Shown here: piece after piece, positions 1-7,354 of the stretch
Layout: each line of letters starts with the position of its first letter
Position numbering within the stretch: the first letter of the stretch is position 1
Source: Lachnoclostridium phytofermentans ISDg
GTDB taxonomy: Bacteria; Bacillota; Clostridia; Lachnospirales; Lachnospiraceae
NCBI RefSeq assembly: GCF_000018685.1
Contig: NC_010001.1
Location: 328,001-392,000 of the forward strand
DNA: 64,000 bases
Direction of reading: 5' to 3'
The notes under the pieces: model-generated
Databases searched by the model: none
The model's input: the letters and a program-made list of their open reading frames with translations, nothing else
What the model was told of the DNA's origin: nothing
Translations under genes and position numbers: made by a program

Positions 1-1335
1 TTATCAACCTTTTCAGCAGATGTGGATACGGCTTCTTACAGTAATATTCGTCGTATGCTAAAGGAAGGCAGAAGGGTGGATACCGGAGCTGTAAGAATAG
101 AAGAAATGCTCAATTATTTTAACTATGATTATAAATTACCAGAAGGAGATTCCCCATTTGGAATAACAACGGAGCTATCTGATTGCCCTTGGAATCCAGA
201 TACCAAGCTATTCCTAGCTGGGATTCAGACAGAGAAGATTGATTTTTCCAAGAGCGCACCTTCGAATTTAGTATTTTTAATTGACGTGTCAGGTTCGATG
301 ATGGACGAGGATAAATTGCCTTTGGTTCAGCGAGCATTTTTATTATTGACTGAGAATCTTACAGAAAAAGATAGAATTTCAATTGTTACGTATGCAGGAA
401 ATGATACTGTTGTGTTAAGCGGAGCGAAGGGCAACCAAAAGGAGAAAATACAAAACGCTATCACCGAATTAGAAGCTGGCGGCAGCACTTTTGGTAGTAA
501 AGGAATAGAGACAGCTTATCAATTAGCCATGGAAAATTATATCGAGGGTGGAAATAACCGCGTGATCTTAGCAACAGATGGTGACTTAAATGTTGGTGTC
601 ACCAGCGAAAGTGAGTTAACCAATCTGATTGAGGAGAAGAGAAAGAGTGGTGTCGCACTTTCCGTACTTGGTTTTGGAACTGGAAATATCAAAGACAACA
701 AGATGGAGGCTCTTGCAGATCATGGAAATGGAAACTATGCTTATATCGATTCCTTAATGGAAGCAAGAAAGGTATTAGTAGAGGAAATGGGTGCTACCTT
801 AGTTACGGTTGCAGGCGACGTAAAGTTTCAGGTAGAGTTTAATCCTGCAAAGGTGAAAGGGTATCGTTTGTTAGGGTATGATAATCGTTTACTTGCAACG
901 GAGGATTTTAACGATGATACCAAAGATGCTGGCGAGGTAGGTGCAGGGCATTCGGTAACCGTGTTATATGAACTTGTGCTAGAAGATTCTAAGATGGAGA
1001 TTCCTGAAACTGAATTAAAATATACGACGACAGAGCCGACAAATATGGTGGATGAATTACTAACCGTTAATATTCGCTATAAAAAGCCTGGTAAAGATAA
1101 ATCAATTCTTATGTCAGAACCAGTGGGAATCAATCAATTAGCAGACACCCGGACAGATAACCTGGCATTTGCTACTGCTGTAGCAGAGTTTGGGTTGTTA
1201 TTAAAAGATAGCGAGTATAAGGGAGACGCTACATTTTCTAAAGTTTTATCACGATTAGAAGAGACTAATTATAAACAGGATGAATACCGTGCAGAGTTTT
1301 ATCAATTAGTTAAGTTGGCAAAAGATATCTATTAA
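1..1335 (+). CDS. von Willebrand factor A domain protein (YfbK-like), 5'-truncated by window edge
   Basis: The reading frame is open from base 1, and the residues before the first GTG at 22 (LSTFSADVDTASYSN) match the conserved start of the YfbK-like VWA family. The gene therefore begins upstream, and the GTG at 22 is not its start. The VWA domain carries a metal-ion-dependent adhesion site (DVSGSM near residue 90 of the visible part, then GGSTFGSKGI and ATDGDLN), so metal-dependent ligand binding is expected. The C-terminal 170 residues fit the extra domain of these proteins (DUF3520-like). Family members are usually secreted or lipid-anchored; the N-terminus that would show this is outside the window. 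No partner gene is visible. The family is clear but the ligand is unknown. Confidence 0.85.
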   Translation, partial: LSTFSADVDTASYSNIRRMLKEGRRVDTGAVRIEEMLNYFNYDYKLPEGDSPFGITTELSDCPWNPDTKLFLAGIQTEKIDFSKSAPSNLVFLIDVSGSMMDEDKLPLVQRAFLLLTENLTEKDRISIVTYAGNDTVVLSGAKGNQKEKIQNAITELEAGGSTFGSKGIETAYQLAMENYIEGGNNRVILATDGDLNVGVTSESELTNLIEEKRKSGVALSVLGFGTGNIKDNKMEALADHGNGNYAYIDSLMEARKVLVEEMGATLVTVAGDVKFQVEFNPAKVKGYRLLGYDNRLLATEDFNDDTKDAGEVGAGHSVTVLYELVLEDSKMEIPETELKYTTTEPTNMVDELLTVNIRYKKPGKDKSILMSEPVGINQLADTRTDNLAFATAVAEFGLLLKDSEYKGDATFSKVLSRLEETNYKQDEYRAEFYQLVKLAKDIY

Positions 1336-1537
1336 AAGGCTATGTTGTCTGCATTAAGCTTCTAAAATGCTGTTACTATCATAATTCTGTCGAAGTGCTG
1401 TGTACTTTTGGTATGAAAATTATAGATTCTGTGGAAAAATATTTTTATACTAGAACATTTGCAAAAAATGTTGTAAAATGAGTGACATAGATTTTGAAGG
1501 TTTATGGAAACATAAGAAGGTAACAAATAATGGTTAA

Positions 1538-1600
1538 AGTATGAAGAGAATTTTTAAGGTGCTAAAAGACGCCACCTAAGAAATTCTAAAACTTCACACT
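1538..1600 (+). ncRNA. long imperfect hairpin in the guaA leader
   Basis: The RNA can fold into a stacked stem. AGTATGAAG (1538-1546) pairs with CTTCACACT (1592-1600), AGAATTT with AAATTCT, and AGGTG with CACCT, leaving internal loops and the terminal loop around TAAAAGAC. It lies directly before a terminator-like hairpin and about 160 bases before guaA. It does not match the purine riboswitch core. Identity is unknown; a regulatory leader is an inference. Confidence 0.45.
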
Positions 1601-1605
1601 GGAAG

Positions 1606-1645
1606 AATAAAAATGAAATCCATTGGAATTTCATTTTTATTTTTC
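1606..1645 (+). terminator. terminator-like hairpin in the guaA leader
   Basis: AATAAAAATGAAATCC (1606-1621) pairs with GGAATTTCATTTTTATT (1625-1641), with one bulged base and a 3-base loop, followed by further T residues. It may end transcription from the VWA gene, or act as an attenuator for guaA together with the 1538-1600 hairpin. Confidence 0.6.
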
Positions 1646-1762
1646 CGGTTCATTGTTTGTGTCGCCCGTGTGAATTCGCACGTCTACTAAACAGGCATGT
1701 TTTCAGGTGTTTCTATAATTTGGTGAAATTTGATAGAGAAAGCATATTAGGAGGAAGCAATT

Positions 1763-3298
1763 GTGAATAAGGAAATGGTAATTGTACTTGATTTTGGTGG
1801 ACAGTACAATCAGCTGATTGCAAGACGTGTCAGAGAATGTAATGTTTACTGTGAAGTTATGCCTTATAACATCAGTTTGGAAAAAATAAAAGAATTAAAT
1901 CCAAAGGGTATTATTTTTACCGGCGGACCAGCAAGCGTTTATGCGGAAGGTGCTCCACATTGTGATAAGGGTATATTTGAGTTAGGGATTCCAGTGCTTG
2001 GTATCTGCTACGGCGCCCAGTTAATGACACATCTTCTTGGAGGATCAGTAACGAGCGCTGAGGTAAGAGAATATGGTAAAACTGAGATTAAGGTGAATAC
2101 CACTTCTAAATTATTTAAAGACGTTGCTGAAAATACAATCTGTTGGATGAGCCATACAGACCATATCAAGACTCCTGCAGAAGGATTTGTAGTTACTTCA
2201 AGTTCCGATTCCTGTCCAGTGGCCGCAGTTGAAATGGTAGATAAGAAGCTCTATTCAGTGCAGTTCCACCCAGAAGTAGTTCACACACAAGAAGGTACTA
2301 AGATGCTTCGTAACTTCTTATATGAAGTATGTGAGTGTAACGGTGACTGGAAGATGGCATCCTTTACAGAGGAATCCATTCAGGCTTTACGTGATAAAAT
2401 CGGTGATAAGAAAGTACTTTGTGCTTTATCCGGTGGTGTAGACTCCTCTGTAGCAGCAGTTATGATCTCTAAAGCAGTTGGAAAGCAGTTAACCTGTATC
2501 TTCGTAGACCACGGTTTACTTCGTAAGAACGAAGGTGACGAGGTTGAGCAGATCTTTACAACTCAGTTTGATGTAAACTTTGTACGTGTAAATGCACAGC
2601 AGAGATTCTATGATAGATTAGCTGGAGTTACAGATCCAGAAACAAAACGTAAGATTATCGGTGAGGAATTCATCCGTGTATTCGAAGAAGAAGCAAAGAA
2701 AATTGGAACTGTTGATTTCTTAGCACAGGGAACCATTTACCCAGATGTTATCGAATCCGGTCTTGGCAAATCCGCAGTGATTAAATCCCACCACAACGTA
2801 GGTGGTCTTCCAGAGCATGTTGATTTCAAGGAAATTGTAGAGCCACTTCGCCTTCTCTTTAAAGATGAAGTTCGTAAGGCTGGTTTAGAGCTTGGAATCC
2901 CAGAAAAATTAGTATTCCGTCAACCATTCCCAGGACCAGGACTTGGTATCCGTATCATCGGTGAAGTTACTCCTGAGAGAATTAAGCTTGTTCAGGAAGC
3001 AGACGCTATCTACCGTGAGGAAATTGCCAATGCAGGTCTTGACCGCAGTATCGGACAGTACTTCGCAGCATTAACAAACATGCAGTCTGTAGGATGTATG
3101 GGTGATGAGAGAACTTACGATTACGCAATTGCACTTCGTGCAGTAACAACAACTGACTTCATGACCGCTGAGTTTGCTGAACTTCCTTGGGAGTTACTTG
3201 GCAAGGTTTCAAGCCGTATTGTAAATGAAGTTAAGGGTGTTAATAGAGTACTTTATGATTGTACGGGGAAACCACCGGCAACGATTGAGTTTGAGTGA
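1763..3298 (+). CDS. guaA: GMP synthase (glutamine-hydrolysing)
   Basis: This enzyme makes GMP from XMP, ATP and glutamine in the last step of guanine nucleotide synthesis in the cytosol. The 511 residues are the usual length of the single-chain enzyme. An N-terminal class I glutamine amidotransferase domain has the nucleophile Cys82 in GICYGAQ and the His-Glu pair in QFHPEV. The ATP pyrophosphatase domain has the P-loop SGGVDSS near residue 224, and the C-terminal dimerisation domain ends in TGKPPATIEFE. The start is GTG at 1763, six to nine bases after AGGAGG (1749-1754). It stands alone, with a strong terminator downstream and a structured leader upstream that may regulate it. Confidence 0.97.
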   Translation: MNKEMVIVLDFGGQYNQLIARRVRECNVYCEVMPYNISLEKIKELNPKGIIFTGGPASVYAEGAPHCDKGIFELGIPVLGICYGAQLMTHLLGGSVTSAEVREYGKTEIKVNTTSKLFKDVAENTICWMSHTDHIKTPAEGFVVTSSSDSCPVAAVEMVDKKLYSVQFHPEVVHTQEGTKMLRNFLYEVCECNGDWKMASFTEESIQALRDKIGDKKVLCALSGGVDSSVAAVMISKAVGKQLTCIFVDHGLLRKNEGDEVEQIFTTQFDVNFVRVNAQQRFYDRLAGVTDPETKRKIIGEEFIRVFEEEAKKIGTVDFLAQGTIYPDVIESGLGKSAVIKSHHNVGGLPEHVDFKEIVEPLRLLFKDEVRKAGLELGIPEKLVFRQPFPGPGLGIRIIGEVTPERIKLVQEADAIYREEIANAGLDRSIGQYFAALTNMQSVGCMGDERTYDYAIALRAVTTTDFMTAEFAELPWELLGKVSSRIVNEVKGVNRVLYDCTGKPPATIEFE

Positions 3299-3391
3299 TT
3301 TTTTAAAGCCAGCAGCGCCTTGATTTATCAAGATCTAAGTCAAATCTGCTAAGGAAGTCAAAAGTAAAATTTAATTATTTAACTTTATAGA

Positions 3392-3443
3392 CATCATAAA
3401 TAAGGAACGAGAGTTTCTCCTTCCTTATTTATGATGCTTTTTT
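3392..3443 (+). terminator. Rho-independent terminator after guaA
   Basis: A 15-base stem, CATCATAAATAAGGA (3392-3406) with TCCTTATTTATGATG (3422-3436), is followed by a run of six T. It lies about 95 bases after the guaA stop. Confidence 0.9.
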
Positions 3444-3940
3444 AATTGTGCAATTATTATGTAATATAGGCATCTTTAAGCTTTGCATAGTAAATATATA
3501 AAATTTACTCAAGCCTGCAATTTTTGTAACTTTATAGGATTTGTCTCAATTTCTACTTTTTCACATTGTCATATACTACGTTTGCTTAAGGGGGATTGTC
3601 TGTAAATGGTATCGTGAAAGTTATCAGAGATTATTATGATATGTGTGATCATGAGTATAATTTTGACGATCTGATGAGTGAGGCAGGTATAATAATATAA
3701 AGTAGCTCAGCGTGATAGAATCCATGAGGTGGTAAGATAGATAGAGATAGGGGGAAGGTAAATTCAGAAAGTAGGCGGTAAGCATATCATAAAGCAGGGG
3801 CAATAAGTTCCTTTTTTTTACGTTTACTTCCATTAAATCATATTTAAAATGACGGAATTTGGTTGCTAATATGACAATTTAGAGATACAATAATTGTAGT
3901 TGTGTAAAAACAGAAAGTTCTATATTTTAGAGGAAAATGT
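3444..3940. other. gene-poor stretch at the left edge of the accessory island
   Basis: About 500 bases without a supportable gene. A 28-codon fragment starting at the GTG near 3613 has weak coding character but no recognisable family. I see no repeat, RNA gene or insertion sequence. The base composition becomes more AT-rich towards the relic genes that follow. Confidence 0.4.
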
Positions 3941-4143
3941 ATGTCTGAAATAAATGAAAAATGGCTGAGTATAGATGAAATATCAGAGTATCTAGGCGTA
4001 ACAAAAGATACTATAAGAACTAGATTAAGAAGACAGATATACCATCACATAAACAGGAAGACTTTGAAAAGTTAGAAAGTGGTAAAAGTGAACTGTATGA
4101 CCAGATTTTTAGAAAGGTTAAGTTGGATAATAGAGAGGTTTAG
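3941..4143 (+). pseudogene. excisionase-family HTH gene, frameshifted and truncated
   Basis: After AGAGGA, the ATG at 3941 opens a frame beginning MSEINEKWLSIDEISEYLGV, typical of excisionase/MerR-type helix-turn-helix proteins that often accompany restriction-modification genes. The frame stops at 4075. From about 4032 the next frame reads IPSHKQEDFEKLESGK and ends at 4143. The usual continuation of this family is a lysine-rich stretch after IPSHK, so a frameshift and a small deletion have broken the gene. The intact ancestor probably bound DNA. It is a relic and should not be counted as a working gene. Confidence 0.7.
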
Positions 4144-4204
4144 AATTAAATTACTATTTATTAGAGGGTGTTGTTTCTTTGATACCAGGTGAATCAGTAA
4201 TAAA

Positions 4205-4354
4205 ATTGATAAAATATGGGCGGATATGTGGGCTGGGGGATTTCAAATCCCCTAACTGTCATTTGAGCAGATTAAATATCTGATGTTCATTCGTCCAATA
4301 GTCGATAAACAACACCAAAATACTAATGAGCTCTTTGATGCAAAAGTATTTTGA
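4205..4354 (+). pseudogene. relic of a type I restriction methyltransferase (hsdM)
   Basis: Three short pieces in shifting frames give a recognisable HsdM N-terminal signature. IDKIWADMWAGG (4205-4240) is followed, after a frame change, by NPLTVI (4246-4263), and after another change by EQIKYLMFIRPIVDKQHQ, ending with TGA at 4352-4354. Intact HsdM proteins carry the same order (tryptophan-rich WAGG, NPLTVIEQ, then a YLLFI-type helix). At least two frameshifts are present and nothing of the catalytic domain remains. It lies just after the broken HTH gene, so both probably come from one lost type I system. Confidence 0.65.
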
Positions 4355-4462
4355 ATAGAAACATAAAAATAATAAGGATAAGTTGGTAATTTGATATATG
4401 TGGCTAAATTATTTATCTACAAAAGTAGCCATATGATTATTATTTTCTATGAGGGATATGAC

Positions 4463-4927
4463 ATGACAAAGTGGAAAAAGAATAAAAAGGTTGAAAAAGA
4501 GGGAGTAATATATTTAGAAAATCTAGTAAATAATCATGGTTCTATTTTCAGAGAAGTACCAGGAGATAAAGATACTGGTATTGATGGGTTTATTGAATTT
4601 GTTGATTCAGAAGAAGCAACTGGGAGGTTATTGGCCGTCCAAGTAAAATCAGGCGATTCTTATTATAATAGTGAAAAGAAGAAGTTTATATTATATCCAG
4701 ATCAGGAACATCTTGATTATTGGAAAAGTTATACTTTGCCAGTTATTGTTGTATTCTATTCACCAACAGAAGGTTGCAGTGCTTGGATTGGGATTGAAGA
4801 GCATATCAAGAATCTGAAATATCATAATAAACCTTTGCTAAGTAGGATTGAAGTTAATAATGAAGGTTATAACAAGGTAGGAATTGATCTTGATGATTTA
4901 AAAGAATTATATGGATATGAAGTATGA
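4463..4927 (+). CDS. DUF4365 domain protein, PD-(D/E)XK nuclease-like
   Basis: I place the start at the ATG at 4463, which follows GAGGG; an in-frame start at 4391 would add 24 residues of poor quality. The 154-residue product matches DUF4365. It has an N-terminal helix (KVEKEGVIYLENLV), then TGIDGFIEF and LLAVQVKSG, giving the D...E...QxK pattern of PD-(D/E)XK-type nucleases, and a later HLDYWKSYTLPVIVV strand-helix unit common to the family. DUF4365 proteins are frequent in defence islands; DNA cleavage is inferred from the fold. Its 3' end overlaps the next gene by 17 bases, which implies co-translation. Confidence 0.7.
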   Translation: MTKWKKNKKVEKEGVIYLENLVNNHGSIFREVPGDKDTGIDGFIEFVDSEEATGRLLAVQVKSGDSYYNSEKKKFILYPDQEHLDYWKSYTLPVIVVFYSPTEGCSAWIGIEEHIKNLKYHNKPLLSRIEVNNEGYNKVGIDLDDLKELYGYEV

Positions 4928-5495
4928 TTCGACGAAACTTCTTAAGAGTTTAGATAGATGTTTTGATAAGGATAGCGATATTGTATATAGAAATTTTCAA
5001 ATTCTTATTAACCATCCGGATTCACGAGACAACAAAGGAATTATTAAGGTTGCAAGAGAATTATTAGAGGGTAATGACAAAGAGATTGTGAAAGAAGCAT
5101 TGTGGTACCTTGGATCTTGTGTTGGTAGTCAAAGGTGGTCATGGAATCCTAATAATATAGAAGAAAAAAATTTGATTGAGTTTTCGCGTAATATATGTTC
5201 AGATATTTCTAGTGGGGTAATATATAAGCTTCTATGTCATGTAGATGATGAATACTTTTCAGGACTAATGGGTCTTGGTGAACGACTCCTAGATATCATA
5301 TCATGCTGCTATGATAATGCTTATAGTGTGCTAGATAATACAGTTTTAAACGTCTCAGAACCAATGAACAGAAGAACAAATGCGTTATTTTATTTGTATG
5401 GTGGTGACGAAGAATTGATGGAAGATGATATTAAAAATCGAGGTAATAATAGTAAATATAAAGATGTATTTGACTATCTGACTCATGGTTATTAA
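4911..5495 (+). CDS. hypothetical protein, partner of the DUF4365 gene
   Basis: A 194-residue soluble protein that I do not recognise. It begins MDMKYDSTKLLKSLDRCF, and the second ATG at 4917 is an equally possible start. It looks mostly helical, with alternating amphipathic segments such as DNKGIIKVARELLEGNDKEIVKEALWYLG that recall HEAT-like repeats; this is only an impression. There is no signal peptide or membrane segment. It starts inside the end of the DUF4365 gene, so the two are almost certainly expressed together. The pair may be a toxin-immunity or effector-regulator unit, but nothing in the sequence proves it. Confidence 0.55.
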   Translation: MDMKYDSTKLLKSLDRCFDKDSDIVYRNFQILINHPDSRDNKGIIKVARELLEGNDKEIVKEALWYLGSCVGSQRWSWNPNNIEEKNLIEFSRNICSDISSGVIYKLLCHVDDEYFSGLMGLGERLLDIISCCYDNAYSVLDNTVLNVSEPMNRRTNALFYLYGGDEELMEDDIKNRGNNSKYKDVFDYLTHGY

Positions 5496-5779
5496 AAGTT
5501 AGCATAATAATTTCGCTTAATTGTAATCTGATGTTTTGATAGTATTAATTTTGGGTAATTATAATTGAATATACAACAAAAATTGTATATTGATGAAAGA
5601 GCAATATGAAAATTGTAAATAGTTAATAATTGGTATGGGACCTAGGTTATCTTCTGCAATTGAAGATTTGAAAAGATTATTAAATGTTTTTAAAAAGATG
5701 GGACGATAAATAAGTAGTAGCATATTGATTATATACTATTTCTTATCTCATTAAATACTAAAAGTAGGAAGTGAATATT

Positions 5780-7354
5780 ATGGATGAAAAGTCAACAGGA
5801 TCATTTTATACTCCTGTAAATTTGATAAAATACATGGTTTCGTATATTGAAACTAAAAGAAAGCCTACTAGCATATTGGAACCGTCGGCAGGAGATGGTA
5901 GATTCGTTGATTTTGTAAGAAAATTTGATATACCAATAACCTTAATTGAATATGACAAGAAAAAGGTAAATCAGCTAAGAAAAAAGTACAGAGGAGTATG
6001 TAGTATCCATAAAGCTGATTTCAATAGATTTGCACAAAGGAATAATAGAAAATATGATCTTATAATAGGGAACCCTCCATATATAAGTAAAAAAAATATG
6101 ACAAAAGAATTAAAAGAGCAATCAGAAAAAGTTGTAGATTCTTTTGGGCTTGCTAAAGACCTTTTTCAGAATATTTGGGTACCATTTATATTATCTTCAA
6201 TTAACATGTTGGAACTTAACGGCCGGATTTTTTTTATTCTTCCATTTGAGTTTTTACAAGTACAGTATGCCGAAAAATTGAGAATTTTTCTTGAAACAAA
6301 ATTTAACATAATCGAAATTATAACATTTGAAGAGCAAATTTTTGAGGGGATTGAACAAGATATTTGTTTGCTTTATTTAGAAAATGATAAAATTGGTTCA
6401 CCATACATTATGTATAGAACATTAAACAATCCGAGCGAACGAGAAGAAAAATTTCAAAGTGTTATTATGAGAAATAAACCTTTAAAAAAATGGTCGAATT
6501 GTATACTGAATGATAATGAGACTGAAAGTCTATTCAATATTGCTAATAAGTTCAAGAGGGTAAATGAATTTGGGGATATTTCGCCTGGAATAGTAACTGG
6601 AGCTAATGCTTTTTTTATTATAAGCAAAGACGAATACTGTAAATTGAATGTTGATAATAACATTGGACTACCAATTATTTCTAGAAGCAAGGATGTAAAA
6701 GATTGTTTGCTTTTTGGAAAAGAGGATTACGATAGGCTATATAGTGATAATGCTAAAGTTACAATGCTGAATTTGAATGGTGTGGTAGAAAAATCATTTT
6801 CAAGTGAACTGGTAGACTATTTAGAAAAAGGAAAAGAAAAAAAAATAAATGAAAGATATAAATGTTCTATAAGAAACAGATGGTATGATGTTCCAATCAT
6901 TCGAAAAGGAACCGTAAGTTTCTTTAAACGATATAGTATAGTTCCTAGAATAATAGTAAATGATGCGGATGTCCATACAACGGATGTAGCTTACAATATA
7001 AGGTTGAAAGAGCAGTATGATTCAAACTCTTTTGCATTTTGTTTTTATAATTCGTTGACGTTGGCTTTATGCGAATATGAAGGACGTTTTTACGGTGGTG
7101 GGGTTGGAGAATTGGTCCCAAACGAATTTAAGGGACTTTCAATGCCATATGTTAAGGTAGAGGATGAAAAAATTTTGCATTTAGATAAGTTGTTTAGGGA
7201 AGGTGCTAATATAGAGGAAATTGTAGATTATGTAGATTCTGTTGTCTTCGCTACGTTTGAAGAAAATGATAAACAGTTGTTAAAAGCTATTAGAATGAGA
7301 TACTTAAAAAGAAGATTAAAAATATATGAGAAGGAGATTGATATTAATGGATAA
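5780..7354 (+). CDS. N6-adenine DNA methyltransferase (type II/IIG-like, Eco57I class)
   Basis: Transfers a methyl group from S-adenosylmethionine to adenine in DNA. The order of motifs is clear: GSFYTP at residues 7-12 (motif X), ILEPSAGDGRF at 32-42 (motif I, SAM binding) and IIGNPPYI at 95-102 (motif IV, catalytic). The remaining 400 residues resemble the target-recognition part of Eco57I-type enzymes. The start is the ATG at 5780, eight bases after AGGAAG; a GTG at 5771 is too close to that site. No nuclease domain is fused, so restriction would have to come from another gene, most likely the HNH gene downstream. The last eight bases overlap the GHKL gene, so this is the first gene of a compact operon. 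Confidence 0.85.
   Translation: MDEKSTGSFYTPVNLIKYMVSYIETKRKPTSILEPSAGDGRFVDFVRKFDIPITLIEYDKKKVNQLRKKYRGVCSIHKADFNRFAQRNNRKYDLIIGNPPYISKKNMTKELKEQSEKVVDSFGLAKDLFQNIWVPFILSSINMLELNGRIFFILPFEFLQVQYAEKLRIFLETKFNIIEIITFEEQIFEGIEQDICLLYLENDKIGSPYIMYRTLNNPSEREEKFQSVIMRNKPLKKWSNCILNDNETESLFNIANKFKRVNEFGDISPGIVTGANAFFIISKDEYCKLNVDNNIGLPIISRSKDVKDCLLFGKEDYDRLYSDNAKVTMLNLNGVVEKSFSSELVDYLEKGKEKKINERYKCSIRNRWYDVPIIRKGTVSFFKRYSIVPRIIVNDADVHTTDVAYNIRLKEQYDSNSFAFCFYNSLTLALCEYEGRFYGGGVGELVPNEFKGLSMPYVKVEDEKILHLDKLFREGANIEEIVDYVDSVVFATFEENDKQLLKAIRMRYLKRRLKIYEKEIDING

Noticed and set aside
1480..1762. Purine riboswitch upstream of guaA
   Set aside because: The conserved core (TATAA...GTTTCTACC...TGACTACG-type) is not present in either strand of the leader.
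3624..3833. 69-residue reverse-strand frame in the gap after guaA
   Set aside because: AT-rich with repetitive Tyr/Leu/Ser and no ribosome-binding site; looks like chance.
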